A stretch of DNA of 64,000 nucleotides, from contig NZ_NSGJ01000007.1 of assembly GCF_002286775.1 (NCBI RefSeq), forward strand, positions 1 to 64,000. Direction: 5' to 3'. How positions within the stretch are numbered: the stretch's first letter is position 1; each line of letters begins with the position of its first letter. Position numbers and translations under genes: made by a program. Origin of the DNA: Myroides sp. N17-2 (GTDB taxonomy: Bacteria > Bacteroidota > Bacteroidia > Flavobacteriales > Flavobacteriaceae). Positions 42,529 to 52,850 of the stretch are shown piece by piece. The notes beneath the pieces are model-generated. The model did not search any database. It was not told the DNA's origin and was given only the letters and a program-made list of their open reading frames with translations.

Positions 42529-44808
42529 TTAGTTCATTCGAATGAATGACTTCCTCTTAACATCTGTCTCGAAATCTTTAAACAACTCTAACAATCCAAT
42601 TGTAGATTTGATTAAATCATCGGTTTCAAAAAGAATAGAGAAGTATAACTTACTATTCTTCGGGCTTGTTTCAGTAGTACGAATACGTATAATCTGCTTT
42701 TGGATTAACTTATCTACTGTCAAGATTAAATCTTCTTTTTCACTAAGTATCTCATCTATCTGAGAGAATTTCTCTTCTGTGAATAGAACTACTATTTTAT
42801 CAAATAAAACTTGTAGTTTTTTATCAATTAGTTTAAGATCTCTAATCTGATTAAACTTAAGTTTTTTATGGTTGTTATCTACGTGAGCATAACTATTCTG
42901 TGCGATGAAGTTAATTGCTTTAATCATATCTTGAAGATATCCTAATGTCAATATATAGAACTTACTTGCTTCTACAGATGTCTCATCTAAATTTTTAATA
43001 AAGAAATATACATTTCCTCTTAAATCATCTACTTCTTTCTCAAGCTTCTTAAGTTGCTTCTTACTTTTCTTAAGCTCATTAATATCTTGAAGAGCTACAC
43101 CGTCTACTACTACAGTAAATAATTCATTTGCTTTAGTAATCACTGATGCTACTTGAGCCGAGCTCTCTGATGCTACCCCTTGAATAGTCATAATATCGAC
43201 TTTATCAAGCTTAGCCTCTTTATCTTCCTTCTCTTTTGATTTTTTCACATAAGACTTATTACTTCTATAAAGTAATATCCCTACTAAGATTAACATACTT
43301 ACTAAAGCATATATCTCTCCTATCTTTAATATATAAGCGATAACGAATGACGCAATAAACGCCACTATAGCAGTTATAAACCATCCTCCTATAACATTAA
43401 ATACTCCTGCTACTCTATACACAGCCGAATCTCTATCCCAAGCTCTATCTGCAAATGAAGTACCCATCGCTACCATAAACGTAACATAAGTCGTTGATAA
43501 TGGTAGTTTCATAGATGTACCAATAGAAATCAAGATACTCGCCACGATCAGGTTAACTGATGCACGTACCATATCGAATGCTGGTTCATCTTTTCTAACA
43601 GTATTTTTAGGTTTCTTAGGAAGTTCAAAACGCTTGTCCATCTTAAGCTGTAAAGACTTCGGTAAGAAATAATTCACTCCCATTCCGATTAACACCATCC
43701 CTCTTACTATCACTTTAGAGAGAATATTAGGTGAGAATTTCTCTTCTGTTGTTCCTGTATCTTGTCTAGCTAAGCTCATCTCTGTCTCGATAACGTTCTT
43801 TGCCTTCTTAGATGTCCATAGTGTGTACACCATAACCACACCTGCTATTAATAGAAAATAGAAAGGCGCAACAACATTCTCCTCAGCCAGTTTACCCATC
43901 ATATAAGTATCTGGTGACTGTCCTGATTCCATAAAGAAACCAAATGATTGATAAGCAGCAATAGGAACCCCTATAAAGTTAACCAAGTCATTACCTGCAA
44001 AAGCTAATGCTAATGCAAATGTCCCGATAACAATAATCACTCTAAGTATGTTTAACTTAAAGATACTCATTAAGAACTGTGAGAAAAGCGTCCAGAATAC
44101 TAAACTTATTCCAATAATCGTTAACTGGTTACCACCTATCCAAGTACTTGTTTCTTTAGTAATAAAGCTCGCTCCTTTTAACCCTTTAACAAGAATAAAG
44201 AATGTAATAGCAGTAATAGCTACTCCACCAAAGACAGCTCCAAAGTACTTTAATTTTTGTTCTACTTGGAACGTAAAGATTAACCTAGAGATATACTGTA
44301 CTAAGGTACCAAGTGTGAATGAGAGAATAACCGAGAGTAGTATACTGACGACTATTTCGGTGGCCTTCTCTGTATTAATATAATTAGGCAATAAGGCAAG
44401 GCTGTCATTATTAGCCATTAGTTTTACTATTCCTAAACATACTGCTGCTCCTAATAACTCAAATACGATAGATACCGTAGTTGATGTCGGCAATCCTAAA
44501 GAGTTAAACACATCTAGTAGCAATACATCGGTGATCATAACCGCGAGGAAGATGACCATAACGTCATTAAAGGAGAACATACTAGGGACGAAAATACCAC
44601 TTCTGGCTATTTCCATCATTCCTCCAGAAAAAAGTGCTCCAACTAAAATACCTAGTGAAGCGACTATCATTATCGTTCTAAATGTAACTGCCTTAGATCC
44701 TAGGGCAGAATTCAGAAAGTTAACAGCATCATTACTTACCCCAACAGTTAAATCGATAATGGCTAATACCCCTAAAGCTATTAGCATTACAATAAAAATC
44801 TGTTCCAT
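42529..44808 (-). CDS. PiT-family inorganic phosphate transporter with C-terminal PhoU-like region
   Basis: The protein has 759 residues. The membrane part contains the two PiT signature repeats, seen as VSNDAVNFLNSALGSKA near residue 25 and FAGNDLVNFIGVPIAAYQS near 270, plus LPLSTTYVTFMVAMGTSFADRAW in the second half. From about residue 545 to the end the sequence is soluble and helical (KLDKVDIMTIQGVASESSAQV ... LKLIDKKLQVLFDKIVVL), resembling PhoU-like helical bundles. This fused form is common in Bacteroidota and suggests built-in regulation of phosphate uptake. Gene order gives no partner. Confidence 0.88.
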   Translation of the reverse strand: MEQIFIVMLIALGVLAIIDLTVGVSNDAVNFLNSALGSKAVTFRTIMIVASLGILVGALFSGGMMEIARSGIFVPSMFSFNDVMVIFLAVMITDVLLLDVFNSLGLPTSTTVSIVFELLGAAVCLGIVKLMANNDSLALLPNYINTEKATEIVVSILLSVILSFTLGTLVQYISRLIFTFQVEQKLKYFGAVFGGVAITAITFFILVKGLKGASFITKETSTWIGGNQLTIIGISLVFWTLFSQFLMSIFKLNILRVIIVIGTFALALAFAGNDLVNFIGVPIAAYQSFGFFMESGQSPDTYMMGKLAEENVVAPFYFLLIAGVVMVYTLWTSKKAKNVIETEMSLARQDTGTTEEKFSPNILSKVIVRGMVLIGMGVNYFLPKSLQLKMDKRFELPKKPKNTVRKDEPAFDMVRASVNLIVASILISIGTSMKLPLSTTYVTFMVAMGTSFADRAWDRDSAVYRVAGVFNVIGGWFITAIVAFIASFVIAYILKIGEIYALVSMLILVGILLYRSNKSYVKKSKEKEDKEAKLDKVDIMTIQGVASESSAQVASVITKANELFTVVVDGVALQDINELKKSKKQLKKLEKEVDDLRGNVYFFIKNLDETSVEASKFYILTLGYLQDMIKAINFIAQNSYAHVDNNHKKLKFNQIRDLKLIDKKLQVLFDKIVVLFTEEKFSQIDEILSEKEDLILTVDKLIQKQIIRIRTTETSPKNSKLYFSILFETDDLIKSTIGLLELFKDFETDVKRKSFIRMN

Positions 44809-44921
44809 TATTATTATATTTAAATTAAGTGTAGGGCAAAATTGATTATAAAAAACTAGACTGATGTTAAGCTAACGTTATCAATGGTCATTTATCATTT
44901 TATTGATAGCTCACATTTGAC

Positions 44922-44929
44922 TACTTTTG
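44922..44929 (+). promoter_or_regulatory. Possible -7 element for the DUF255 gene
   Basis: TACTTTTG matches TAnnTTTG. It lies about 140 bp before the preferred start, so the leader would be long. Confidence 0.35.
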
Positions 44930-45068
44930 TTCTACCCTAAATCAGTAGAAAGTGTTTAGATAACAATAGATACCATAAGAATGTCACTCTATTTTGTCCA
45001 TTTTATTCACAACACACACTTGTTACTTCATTTAAGGTTCTGATAATATGAACATTCAACACAACAAT

Positions 45069-47072
45069 ATGAACACACTTCACTTAGAGACAAGCCCTTA
45101 TTTGCTTCAGCATGCACATAATCCTATTCACTGGAAAGCGTGGAATCAAGATACCTTAGCATTAGCAAAACGACAAGATAAACTTCTCATAGTAAGTATA
45201 GGATACTCTACATGTCACTGGTGCCACGTTATGGAGAAAGAGTCTTTCGAAAACGAAGAAGTTGCTTCTATTATGAATGACCATTTTATCTCTATTAAAG
45301 TGGATAGAGAAGAGCTTCCTCATTTAGATAACTTCTGTATGAAGGCTGTGCAAATTATGACTAAGCAAGGGGGATGGCCTCTTAATGTAGTCTGTCTACC
45401 TGATGGACGACCTGTCTGGGGTGGAACATATTTTAGAAAAGATGCTTGGATAGATTCACTATCACAACTACATAGCTTATATCAAAACAAAAAAGAGACG
45501 GTATTAGACTTTGCAAATCAATTAAATGAAGGAATTACTATTCTTAGTCAAGCTCCGATAGCACAACAAGAGAACAGATTTAATATCGATATTCTACTAG
45601 ATAATTGGAAGAAGAGTTTTGATTGGGAATATGGAGGATATAACAGAGCTCCTAAGTTTATGATGCCTACAAATTTACTTTATCTACAGAAAAAAGCTGT
45701 TTTACATAAAGATTCTTTGCTAGAAGACTATATAGATCTTACGTTGACTAAAATGGCGTGGGGTGGCTTATTTGACACAGTAGAAGGTGGGTTTTCAAGA
45801 TATTCAGTTGATCATAAATGGCATGTGCCTCACTTCGAAAAAATGCTTTATGACAATGCTCAACTCTTATCTGTCTATGCTGATGGCTATAAGAGAACGA
45901 ACAATAATCTGTATAAAGAAGTTATTGAAAAGACAATCACTTTCATTGAGAAGAACTGGGCAAATGGAGAAGGTGGATACTACTCTGCCTTAGACGCAGA
46001 CAGTCTTAATACTGAAAATCACTTAGAAGAAGGAGCTTATTATGTATGGACGATAGATGAACTAAAAGAATTAGTAAAAGATGACTACGCTTTATTTAGC
46101 ATTGTCTTTAACATCAATGCTTTTGGTCATTGGGAAGAAAGTAATTACGTCTTAATTCAATCTATCCCTTTAGAGCAAATCGCCAATGAACAAAATATAT
46201 CTTTAGAGGAGCTAGTTCAAAAGAAAATAACTTGGGAACATACTTTAAAAGAATACCGTGATCAGAGACCTAAGCCACGTCTAGATGACAAGTCCTTAAC
46301 TTCTTGGAACGCGATGTATATCACAAGTCTATTAGATTCTTATACAGCTACTAAGAATAAATCGTACTTAGATCAAACAATCCGTTTATACACTTTCATT
46401 CACACTAAACTGTGGAGTGAAGAGGATGGACTACTGCGTACTTATAAAAATGGAGAAGCGAAGATAGAGGCTTTCTTAGATGATTATGCCTATTATATAC
46501 AGGCACTACTAAACCTATTCGAACACACTGGCGAACAACATTATGCCATTGAAGCGAAGAATATCTTAGACTATACTTTAGATCATTTCTTAGATAGCAA
46601 CAGTAAATTCTTCTTTTATAGTAAACACACTAAGGAAGATGTGATAACTCCAGCCATAGAAGTGGAAGATAACGTCATCCCTTCGTCTAATGCTATTATA
46701 GCTATGAATTTAGTTAAACTAGGTGTGTTATATGAAAATACCTATTATACTACATTAGCGACTTCGATGACAGAGACTGTTCTTTCTATAGTAGACTATC
46801 CTTCCGCATACTCTCATTGGTTATTAGTGGATCTATATTTTCAACAGCCAATAGAATTAACTTGGGTAGGTAAAGATGCTTTACAACACAATCTAGATAC
46901 CCGAAGTCAAGTCTTGACTAGAACATTAGTTTTTAGTACAGATAATCTCTCGACTATACCTTATCTAGCTAAATATGAAAGTACTGAGAATACTTTACAC
47001 TATATTTGTATGGATAAAGCTTGTCAAGCTCCCAGTACCAATCCCCTAGAAATAGCAAAACACACCTTATAA
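45069..47072 (+). CDS. DUF255/YyaL-type thioredoxin-domain protein
   Basis: The protein has 667 residues from [22 protein letters not shown], the usual family opening; an upstream ATG at 45048 would add seven residues. The N-terminal DUF255 domain has a thioredoxin-like active site [10 protein letters not shown] and VDREELP. The C-terminal two-thirds form an alpha/alpha-barrel like glycosidase folds, with [17 protein letters not shown] and [23 protein letters not shown]. The family includes human SPATA20; its biochemical role in bacteria is not established. The next gene starts 4 bp after its stop. Confidence 0.9.
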   Translation: MNTLHLETSPYLLQHAHNPIHWKAWNQDTLALAKRQDKLLIVSIGYSTCHWCHVMEKESFENEEVASIMNDHFISIKVDREELPHLDNFCMKAVQIMTKQGGWPLNVVCLPDGRPVWGGTYFRKDAWIDSLSQLHSLYQNKKETVLDFANQLNEGITILSQAPIAQQENRFNIDILLDNWKKSFDWEYGGYNRAPKFMMPTNLLYLQKKAVLHKDSLLEDYIDLTLTKMAWGGLFDTVEGGFSRYSVDHKWHVPHFEKMLYDNAQLLSVYADGYKRTNNNLYKEVIEKTITFIEKNWANGEGGYYSALDADSLNTENHLEEGAYYVWTIDELKELVKDDYALFSIVFNINAFGHWEESNYVLIQSIPLEQIANEQNISLEELVQKKITWEHTLKEYRDQRPKPRLDDKSLTSWNAMYITSLLDSYTATKNKSYLDQTIRLYTFIHTKLWSEEDGLLRTYKNGEAKIEAFLDDYAYYIQALLNLFEHTGEQHYAIEAKNILDYTLDHFLDSNSKFFFYSKHTKEDVITPAIEVEDNVIPSSNAIIAMNLVKLGVLYENTYYTTLATSMTETVLSIVDYPSAYSHWLLVDLYFQQPIELTWVGKDALQHNLDTRSQVLTRTLVFSTDNLSTIPYLAKYESTENTLHYICMDKACQAPSTNPLEIAKHTL

Positions 47073-47075
47073 CAA

Positions 47076-47843
47076 ATGGAAAAATTAGATGCACTATTAA
47101 CTCGATATATTGAGAAGTTTATGGCGTATGTACCAGAGATAGTTACCTCGTTGATTATCTTAGGAATAGGTATGTACCTAATTCGTTTCTTACAGAAGTT
47201 AACAAATAAGATATTTCTAAAGCGCGAAATAGACCCTACATTTGCTAGCTTTATTCTTGATGTGCTTATCTGGGGATTGAGAGTTTTGTTATTTGTCATC
47301 ATTGCTTCTAAGTTAGGAATACAGACTAGCTCATTTGTTGCCATAATTGGGGCGATGAGTTTAGCGATAGGTCTATCTTTACAGGGCTCACTGAGTAACT
47401 TTGCTGGTGGAGTATTGATTATTTTGTTCAAACCATTTAAAATAGGTGATGTAATAGAGGCTCAGGCTGAAAGTGGAAAAGTAGTAGCTATACATATCTT
47501 CTCTACTCAAATACTAACTTACCAAAATACGGTTATCTACATTCCTAATGGAATTCTATCTAATGGCAAAATCAAGAATATAACGCAAAATAACCTTAGA
47601 AGAGCAGAAGTAGCTGTACAAACTACTCTGTTAAAGAACACCAATGATTTTATCGATCGCCTTCAACAAGAACTAGATAATTATGACAAAGTTTTATCAC
47701 AACCAAAACCAAGGATACTGATAAAAGAACTCCTAGACACTAAGATAACGTATAATGTACAGGTATGGGTAGAAAATGACAATTACAACACAGCTTGTTC
47801 TTATGTATTATTAAAAGCAAGAGAAATAAGTGATACGATGTAA
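47076..47843 (+). CDS. MscS-family mechanosensitive ion channel
   Basis: The protein has 255 residues. Three membrane helices are followed by the pore helix sequence IIGAMSLAIGLSLQGSLSNFAGGVLIILFKPFKIGD, matching MscS TM3 and the start of the beta domain, and a C-terminal alpha/beta domain. It opens under membrane tension to release solutes on osmotic downshift. Overlap with the DUF255 gene is absent but the gap is 3 bp, so they are likely co-transcribed, ending at the terminator 47865-47904. Confidence 0.92.
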   Translation: MEKLDALLTRYIEKFMAYVPEIVTSLIILGIGMYLIRFLQKLTNKIFLKREIDPTFASFILDVLIWGLRVLLFVIIASKLGIQTSSFVAIIGAMSLAIGLSLQGSLSNFAGGVLIILFKPFKIGDVIEAQAESGKVVAIHIFSTQILTYQNTVIYIPNGILSNGKIKNITQNNLRRAEVAVQTTLLKNTNDFIDRLQQELDNYDKVLSQPKPRILIKELLDTKITYNVQVWVENDNYNTACSYVLLKAREISDTM

Positions 47844-47864
47844 CTTTCACTATGTTATAACGCT

Positions 47865-47904
47865 AAAAAAGGTCTAATATGAAATTCCATATTAGACCTT
47901 TTTT
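47865..47904. terminator. Bidirectional terminator
   Basis: A perfect 17-bp stem (47865-47881 with 47888-47904) with loop AAATTC, starting with six As and ending with six Ts, between convergent mscS and tsaB. Confidence 0.9.
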
Positions 47905-47962
47905 GTATTTTAAGAGATAACAATCCTATGTCCTTAAACGCACTATAATTATCAACTACTGA

Positions 47963-48634
47963 TTACTTCTTTTTTTGAATCAACACGAAATCTTTTAAGT
48001 AGAATGGCTCAAAGTAAGCTACATCTACGAATTCGTCCTTCATATACTTCTCGTACGCCATTGCCCCCATTTGCCATGCTGAAGGATAAGTCACATCCAG
48101 ATAATAGATAAACTGTTCTCCTGACAACACTTCTTTACACTTCATCGCTCCATCTCCTATTAAGTGCAATTTCACATTTGTATATGTTGAAAATGTGTGC
48201 TCATCAACTACAATAGCCTCAATAACTCCTTGCTTCACATAATTTTTATCGAAAGGAACTGCAAACACTTCCATTCTACGAGCATCTAACATCGGAATAA
48301 TCAACCCTTCAGTTATCTCGATTTGTCTTGCTAAAATCTCTAAAGTATCTAATGCTATTAATGGAATAGATAGTCCATAACAAAGCCCCTTTACAGAAGA
48401 TACTCCTATGCGTAAACCTGTATATGAGCCTGGCCCCTGACTAATAGCTATTGCAGACAAATCTTTTAATGTCTTGTTATTTTCTTTTAGTATGTCTTCT
48501 ATATATACATGTAGTTTCTCAGCGTGAGAGAAGTTCTCCTCAGCTATTTCTTTACATGCTACTACTTTTCCTGTTACTGATAAAGAGACTGAACAATTCT
48601 TAGTTGCCGTCTCAATAGATAAAATCGTTATCAT
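47963..48634 (-). CDS. tsaB: tRNA threonylcarbamoyladenosine biosynthesis protein TsaB
   Basis: The protein has 223 residues. The N-terminal ASKHA fold motif ILSIETATKNCSVSL is followed by AISQGPGSYTGLRIGVSSVKGLCYG, the TsaB signature. TsaB works with TsaD and TsaE to attach threonylcarbamoyl to A37 of ANN-decoding tRNAs. Its start overlaps the efflux adaptor's stop by 4 bp, an arrangement with no obvious functional logic. Confidence 0.95.
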   Translation of the reverse strand: MITILSIETATKNCSVSLSVTGKVVACKEIAEENFSHAEKLHVYIEDILKENNKTLKDLSAIAISQGPGSYTGLRIGVSSVKGLCYGLSIPLIALDTLEILARQIEITEGLIIPMLDARRMEVFAVPFDKNYVKQGVIEAIVVDEHTFSTYTNVKLHLIGDGAMKCKEVLSGEQFIYYLDVTYPSAWQMGAMAYEKYMKDEFVDVAYFEPFYLKDFVLIQKKK

Positions 48635-49884
48635 TTTTCTTTTTTACTTTCTACTTCTACCTTAGCCCCATGTTGAAGTGTTCTACTAACTGTCGAATAT
48701 GGACCAGTTATTATGACATCCTCTTTATTTAGGCCCTCTAATATTTGGATATTACTATCGTCTTGTATACCTGTTTTGACAAACTTAATCTTTGCTACAC
48801 CCTTGTCATTCACAAAGACTGCTTCTCTCATTAATTCTTTATCAAAAATCTTGTTTTCTATTTTATTCATAATAGTATCTGTAGGTGTCTTCATCACTAC
48901 AGCACTTATAGGAACAGCTAAGATATCATTCTTAACATTAGTGATAATATCCACCGCTGCTGTCATACCAGGTCTAAATGGCGAATAATTCTCTATATTA
49001 TTATTAAGCAAATCTTCATAAGACTCGCGTAATATTTTTATTTTCACTTTAAAAGTAGTCACTTGATCCGCTGATAAAGTAGCATTAGATGCTGAATTGG
49101 AAATACTAGTTACCACTCCTCTGAACTCTTTCTTAAGATAGGCATCCACATTAATACGCGTCTCATCACCTAACTTTACCTTTACGATATCATTCTCATT
49201 AATATCTACTTCGACCTCCATACTATTAAGGTTGGCCACACGTAATATCTCTGTTCCTGCCATCTGCTGTGTTCCTAATACACGTTCTCCAAGTTCTACA
49301 TTAATCCTAGAGATAGTACCATAAGCCGGAGCATAAATAGTAGTACGCAATAAGTTTACTTTTGACTCCTCTAATGAAGCCCTAGAACTCTCTACACTAT
49401 AGAATGCAGATGATTGGGCTGCTTTAGCTACTTCATAAGTACGCACTATCAGATCCCACTCTGAGCGAGAGATCACCCCCTTATCATACAGTTTACTATT
49501 TCGATCATAGTTAGACTTCGCTTCTTTCAGCTGCGCTTCAGCTTGAGAAAGACCTGCCTTACTAGTAGCTAGCATTGCCTCTACTCGCTCCATCGCAGAA
49601 GTATATAACGCAGGATTAATTACAACTAGGAGATCACCCTTTCTTACTACCTGTCCTTCTTTAACTGGCAAAGTTATGATTTCTCCAGAGACTTCTGGAG
49701 ATATTTTAATCTCTATTTCAGGCTGTATTTTTCCTGTACCTGACACAGTTTCTACAATATTAGATTTATCTAACTTTACTGTCTCTACTAGTGTCACTTC
49801 CTCTTCCTTACCAAATACAAATTTAGCTAAGACTAAGCCCGTGATAATAACAATACTGGCTATTATTATGTATTTCTTCTTCAT
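48631..49884 (-). CDS. Efflux transporter periplasmic adaptor subunit
   Basis: The protein has 417 residues. An N-terminal membrane anchor (IIIASIVIITGLVLAKFVFG) is followed by a lipoyl half (ISPEVSGEIITLPVKEGQVVRKG), a coiled-coil hairpin (about 95-185), the second lipoyl half (IYAPAYGTISRINVELGERV) and beta-barrel and membrane-proximal domains. It resembles MacA-type adaptors. TolC lies just upstream, but no ABC or RND pump is encoded in the window, so the inner-membrane partner must be elsewhere. Confidence 0.9.
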   Translation of the reverse strand: MKKKYIIIASIVIITGLVLAKFVFGKEEEVTLVETVKLDKSNIVETVSGTGKIQPEIEIKISPEVSGEIITLPVKEGQVVRKGDLLVVINPALYTSAMERVEAMLATSKAGLSQAEAQLKEAKSNYDRNSKLYDKGVISRSEWDLIVRTYEVAKAAQSSAFYSVESSRASLEESKVNLLRTTIYAPAYGTISRINVELGERVLGTQQMAGTEILRVANLNSMEVEVDINENDIVKVKLGDETRINVDAYLKKEFRGVVTSISNSASNATLSADQVTTFKVKIKILRESYEDLLNNNIENYSPFRPGMTAAVDIITNVKNDILAVPISAVVMKTPTDTIMNKIENKIFDKELMREAVFVNDKGVAKIKFVKTGIQDDSNIQILEGLNKEDVIITGPYSTVSRTLQHGAKVEVESKKEK

Positions 49885-49890
49885 ACCTTG

Positions 49891-51330
49891 TTAGTTTTTA
49901 AATAATGGAATACCAAAATAATACTCTAGAATCTTCGTCTTAAAAATGTATTCATACTTAGACTTTAATAAATCTGACTGTGCAGTAACAAAAAGTGTCT
50001 GATTTTGATTTAACTCAAAGATATTAATCAAACCTACTGAATAACGTTCCTTAGCATACTCTAAAGAGAGTTTTCTAGCTTCTAAACTCACATTACTTGC
50101 TTCATATTTCTTAAGTGCACTTTCTGTATCTGTATAAGCCTTAAATACTAATTGCTCTAAATTCAACGTCTTTACTTCACGTTCATTCTCTACCTGCTTC
50201 AATACTAATTTTTTTAACTTGACATTATTTCTAGTAGCGAATCCATTAAAAATTGGCACCCTTAAACTTAATCCAAAATTAGAATTAAAATTATCACTAA
50301 ACTGATTAAAGAAAGAATTAGGTCCTCCGTAAACGCCCATACTATTAGTACGTACCACACGTTGGTTAGTTCCTTCTACATATCCTACTTCACTAGTAGT
50401 AGATAACGGTTGCATTCCCACTAATCTATCAGTATAATTGATATTTGTCCCTAAATTATAAAATGCTTGTAGAGTTGGATTATACGCTGCTTTTGCTATT
50501 TTAACCTCTTGTTCTGCTATATGTACATTAGCATCAGCAGTTTTAAGATCAGTAAGTGCTTCTATTGCCCTATCGGTTATATCTGAAGGAGTATGCGCTA
50601 ACATATTAGATTCACCTACTTCATAATCTTTATCGACGATATCGAAAGATTCATATGAAGTAATCTGTAATAATTGTGCTAAGTTTAATCTAGCCATAAC
50701 TAACTCATTCTGCGAGATAATTAGGCGTTGAGTATCGACAGCTACTGTAGCTTGAGATTCTAATAAGTCGCCTCGAGGTACTACACCTGCATTCACAAGT
50801 TCTTGCGTACGCACTTCTTGGCTTTGATCATACTCTAATTGTGTCTTATTAGTTTTGACAAGCTCCTTATTAAAGAGAATTTGTAGATAAGAATTGATCA
50901 CATTTAAGGCGATATCTTCTTTCATCTTCTGCAATTTATACTGAGAAGCCAAATGAGATAGTCTAGCCATAACCAAAGTATTCTGCTTGCGAAGACCACT
51001 ATACACATCTACATTTACACCAAGGCCAAAAGTAGTTGTTTGTATAGTTTGACTTTCTATGGCGCTAGTGGTACGATTAGGTTGATCAGATATAGTCCAA
51101 GAGTGATTACCACTTAAATCAACATTAGGCATAAAGTTTCCTATAGCCATATCTTTATTAATCGCAGCACTCTGTTCATCTAGTTCATATTGCTTAATAC
51201 GGATATTATTCTGTATAGCATAATCAATACATTTCTCTAAAGACCATAATGCATTCTCCTGTCCATAGCTTTTATAGCCAGAACTAGATATAAGTATACA
51301 TAGTGCACTAAGTAAGAAGTAATGCTTCAT
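49891..51330 (-). CDS. TolC-family outer membrane efflux protein
   Basis: The protein has 479 residues. A signal peptide ends near GYKSYGQE, then LEKCIDYAIQNNIRIKQYEL, a standard opening of OEP family channels. Two alpha-hairpin/beta repeats follow (QELVNAGVVPRGDLLESQA, YAKERYSVGLINIFELNQNQ). It is first in a tolC-adaptor-tsaB unit, 6 bp from the adaptor gene. A hairpin sits in its leader at 51350-51366. Confidence 0.9.
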   Translation of the reverse strand: MKHYFLLSALCILISSSGYKSYGQENALWSLEKCIDYAIQNNIRIKQYELDEQSAAINKDMAIGNFMPNVDLSGNHSWTISDQPNRTTSAIESQTIQTTTFGLGVNVDVYSGLRKQNTLVMARLSHLASQYKLQKMKEDIALNVINSYLQILFNKELVKTNKTQLEYDQSQEVRTQELVNAGVVPRGDLLESQATVAVDTQRLIISQNELVMARLNLAQLLQITSYESFDIVDKDYEVGESNMLAHTPSDITDRAIEALTDLKTADANVHIAEQEVKIAKAAYNPTLQAFYNLGTNINYTDRLVGMQPLSTTSEVGYVEGTNQRVVRTNSMGVYGGPNSFFNQFSDNFNSNFGLSLRVPIFNGFATRNNVKLKKLVLKQVENEREVKTLNLEQLVFKAYTDTESALKKYEASNVSLEARKLSLEYAKERYSVGLINIFELNQNQTLFVTAQSDLLKSKYEYIFKTKILEYYFGIPLFKN

Positions 51331-51349
51331 ACTCTATAATTGGTTTTAC

Positions 51350-51366
51350 GTTGGCATAAAGCCAAC
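51350..51366 (-). promoter_or_regulatory. Hairpin in the 5' leader of the tolC-adaptor-tsaB unit
   Basis: GTTGGC (51350-51355) pairs with GCCAAC (51361-51366) around ATAAA, 19 bp upstream of the tolC-like ATG. It is flanked by ACGTT/AACGT sequences. It could be an operator or an RNA structure; no T-run follows, so it is not a terminator. Confidence 0.3.
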
Positions 51367-51392
51367 AACGTTAGTATCAACTATAAAGTAAT

Positions 51393-51424
51393 AAAAAAAA
51401 CCGCTAATATTAGCGGTTTTTTGT
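51393..51424 (-). terminator. Terminator of the oxidase-assembly unit
   Basis: A perfect palindrome with core CCGCTAATATTAGCGG (51401-51416), preceded by eight As and followed by six Ts. It directly abuts the stop of the 76-residue protein. Confidence 0.85.
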
Positions 51425-51654
51425 TATGATTTTGTATTTCTTTTGTTTTTGTAGACTTTATAGCTAAAATACATTGCTAGTCCGACTAGTAAATATGGAA
51501 ATATCATCAGATAAACGATTCCGTCATTTACAGCTTCAGCTTTCACGCCTCCATCTTCGGTTTCTAATGTTGCTCTACACATAGCGCATTGAGCAGAAAC
51601 TTCTTGAGACAAAAAGAAGATAGACAGTAGAACTCCCCAACCTAACTTTTTCAT
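51424..51654 (-). CDS. Small membrane protein with CxxC motif, in the cytochrome oxidase cluster
   Basis: The protein has 76 residues. A signal peptide ends at EVSAQ, followed at once by CAMCRATLE, a CxxC-type pair, and one transmembrane helix (VYLMIFPYLLVGLAMYFSYKVY) with a basic tail. The topology places the cysteines outside the cytoplasmic membrane. Position after DUF420 and two Sco-like genes suggests a role in copper handling or oxidase maturation; that is context only. I do not know a characterised homologue. Confidence 0.75.
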   Translation of the reverse strand: MKKLGWGVLLSIFFLSQEVSAQCAMCRATLETEDGGVKAEAVNDGIVYLMIFPYLLVGLAMYFSYKVYKNKRNTKS

Positions 51655-51669
51655 ATCGTACGAATAGTA

Positions 51670-52209
51670 TTAATTAATATAATATGGAGAAATCATCCAA
51701 TAAACGATAACCCCTGTTACAGCTACATACATCCACATAGGATAAGTAATACGAGCTAGTTTCTTATGTCTAGCATAAGATCCTGAAATACCGCGCACAA
51801 AAGTGAACAATACAAAAGGAATAATGATAATAGACAAAAGAATATGAGTGATAAGAATAAAGAAATAAACATATCTAATCATTCCCTCACCTCCAAACTT
51901 CGTCTCTATAGAAGTCATATGGTACGCTACATACATCGCTAAGAAAGCAACCGAACAAGCAATACACCATTTAATCAACTTTTCATGCAGCTGCTTATTC
52001 CCTTTCTTAATAGCTGCAACTGCTAAAAATAACAATACTGCAGTAATCCCGTTAATCGTTGCATAGATAGGAGGCAAAAACGATAAAGGCTTAACGTCAT
52101 ATCCTAACTTTTGCAAATTAACTGTAAACAAAATAGCTACTACTACAGGTATTGCAACTGATAATACCCATATCCACTTATTATACTTCTGTTCTGTATT
52201 TGATTCCAT
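51670..52209 (-). CDS. DUF420-family membrane protein
   Basis: The protein has 179 residues with five hydrophobic segments. Conserved histidines lie in YHMTSIETKFGG, ITHILLSIIIIPFVLFTF and ARHKKLARITYPMWMYVAVTG, typical of DUF420 proteins (CtaM/YozB-like), which are linked to cytochrome oxidase assembly in Bacillota. Here it sits in the cluster of cox subunits and Sco proteins, consistent with that role. It lies 16 bp from the sco gene and 15 bp before the CxxC gene. Confidence 0.88.
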   Translation of the reverse strand: MESNTEQKYNKWIWVLSVAIPVVVAILFTVNLQKLGYDVKPLSFLPPIYATINGITAVLLFLAVAAIKKGNKQLHEKLIKWCIACSVAFLAMYVAYHMTSIETKFGGEGMIRYVYFFILITHILLSIIIIPFVLFTFVRGISGSYARHKKLARITYPMWMYVAVTGVIVYWMISPYYIN

Positions 52210-52225
52210 TTTATCTTGTTGATGT

Positions 52226-52849
52226 TTATTCGTCTAATAATGCCTTAATATCCTCTTTTAACCAAGCTACTCCCTCATCAGAAGTACCATCATAATAAAT
52301 AATAGGATTACCATGCTCATCTTTACGACTGCGGATATTTCCTTCTTTATCTATAAGAGCAAATAATCCTGAGTGTTCAAAACCTCCTGGTGATTCTGGA
52401 TTGACACCTGTATACAAATTAAACTTCTTCGCTAAGTCATAAATATAAGTAGCATCACCAGTCATCATATGCCAATATGGATTCTTAACACCTAATCCAT
52501 CAGCATGTGACTTAAGAGCCTCCACAGTATCACGTGTAGGATCTATCGTTATAGATGCAATACCAAAGTCCATCTTACCGTAGAATGCTTCTTGAAGTTT
52601 CATCATATTAGCATTCATAATTGGGCAAATAGTAGGACAATTAGCAAAGAAAAACTCTACTACATAGACTTTATCTTTATAACTATCATTATTTATTGTT
52701 TTATTATTTTGGTCTACTAATTCAAACTTAGGTGCTGTACCTACAAGAATCAAGTCAGCTTTCTCAAACTTTTTAAGAATCTTAGGCACTGCCCAGATAC
52801 CAAATATTAAAATAATAAGCGAGATCCAGATATATGATTTGTCTTTCAT
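52226..52849 (-). CDS. SCO1/SenC-family copper chaperone
   Basis: The protein has 207 residues with an N-terminal membrane anchor. The thioredoxin-like domain has the copper-binding pair Cys71 and Cys75 (ANCPTICPIMN) and the third ligand His159 (GGFEHSGLF). Sco proteins deliver copper to the CuA site of cytochrome oxidase subunit II or keep its cysteines reduced. The gene follows a second, cysteine-less Sco-like gene by 1 bp. Confidence 0.94.
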   Translation of the reverse strand: MKDKSYIWISLIILIFGIWAVPKILKKFEKADLILVGTAPKFELVDQNNKTINNDSYKDKVYVVEFFFANCPTICPIMNANMMKLQEAFYGKMDFGIASITIDPTRDTVEALKSHADGLGVKNPYWHMMTGDATYIYDLAKKFNLYTGVNPESPGGFEHSGLFALIDKEGNIRSRKDEHGNPIIYYDGTSDEGVAWLKEDIKALLDE

Positions 52850-52850
52850 A

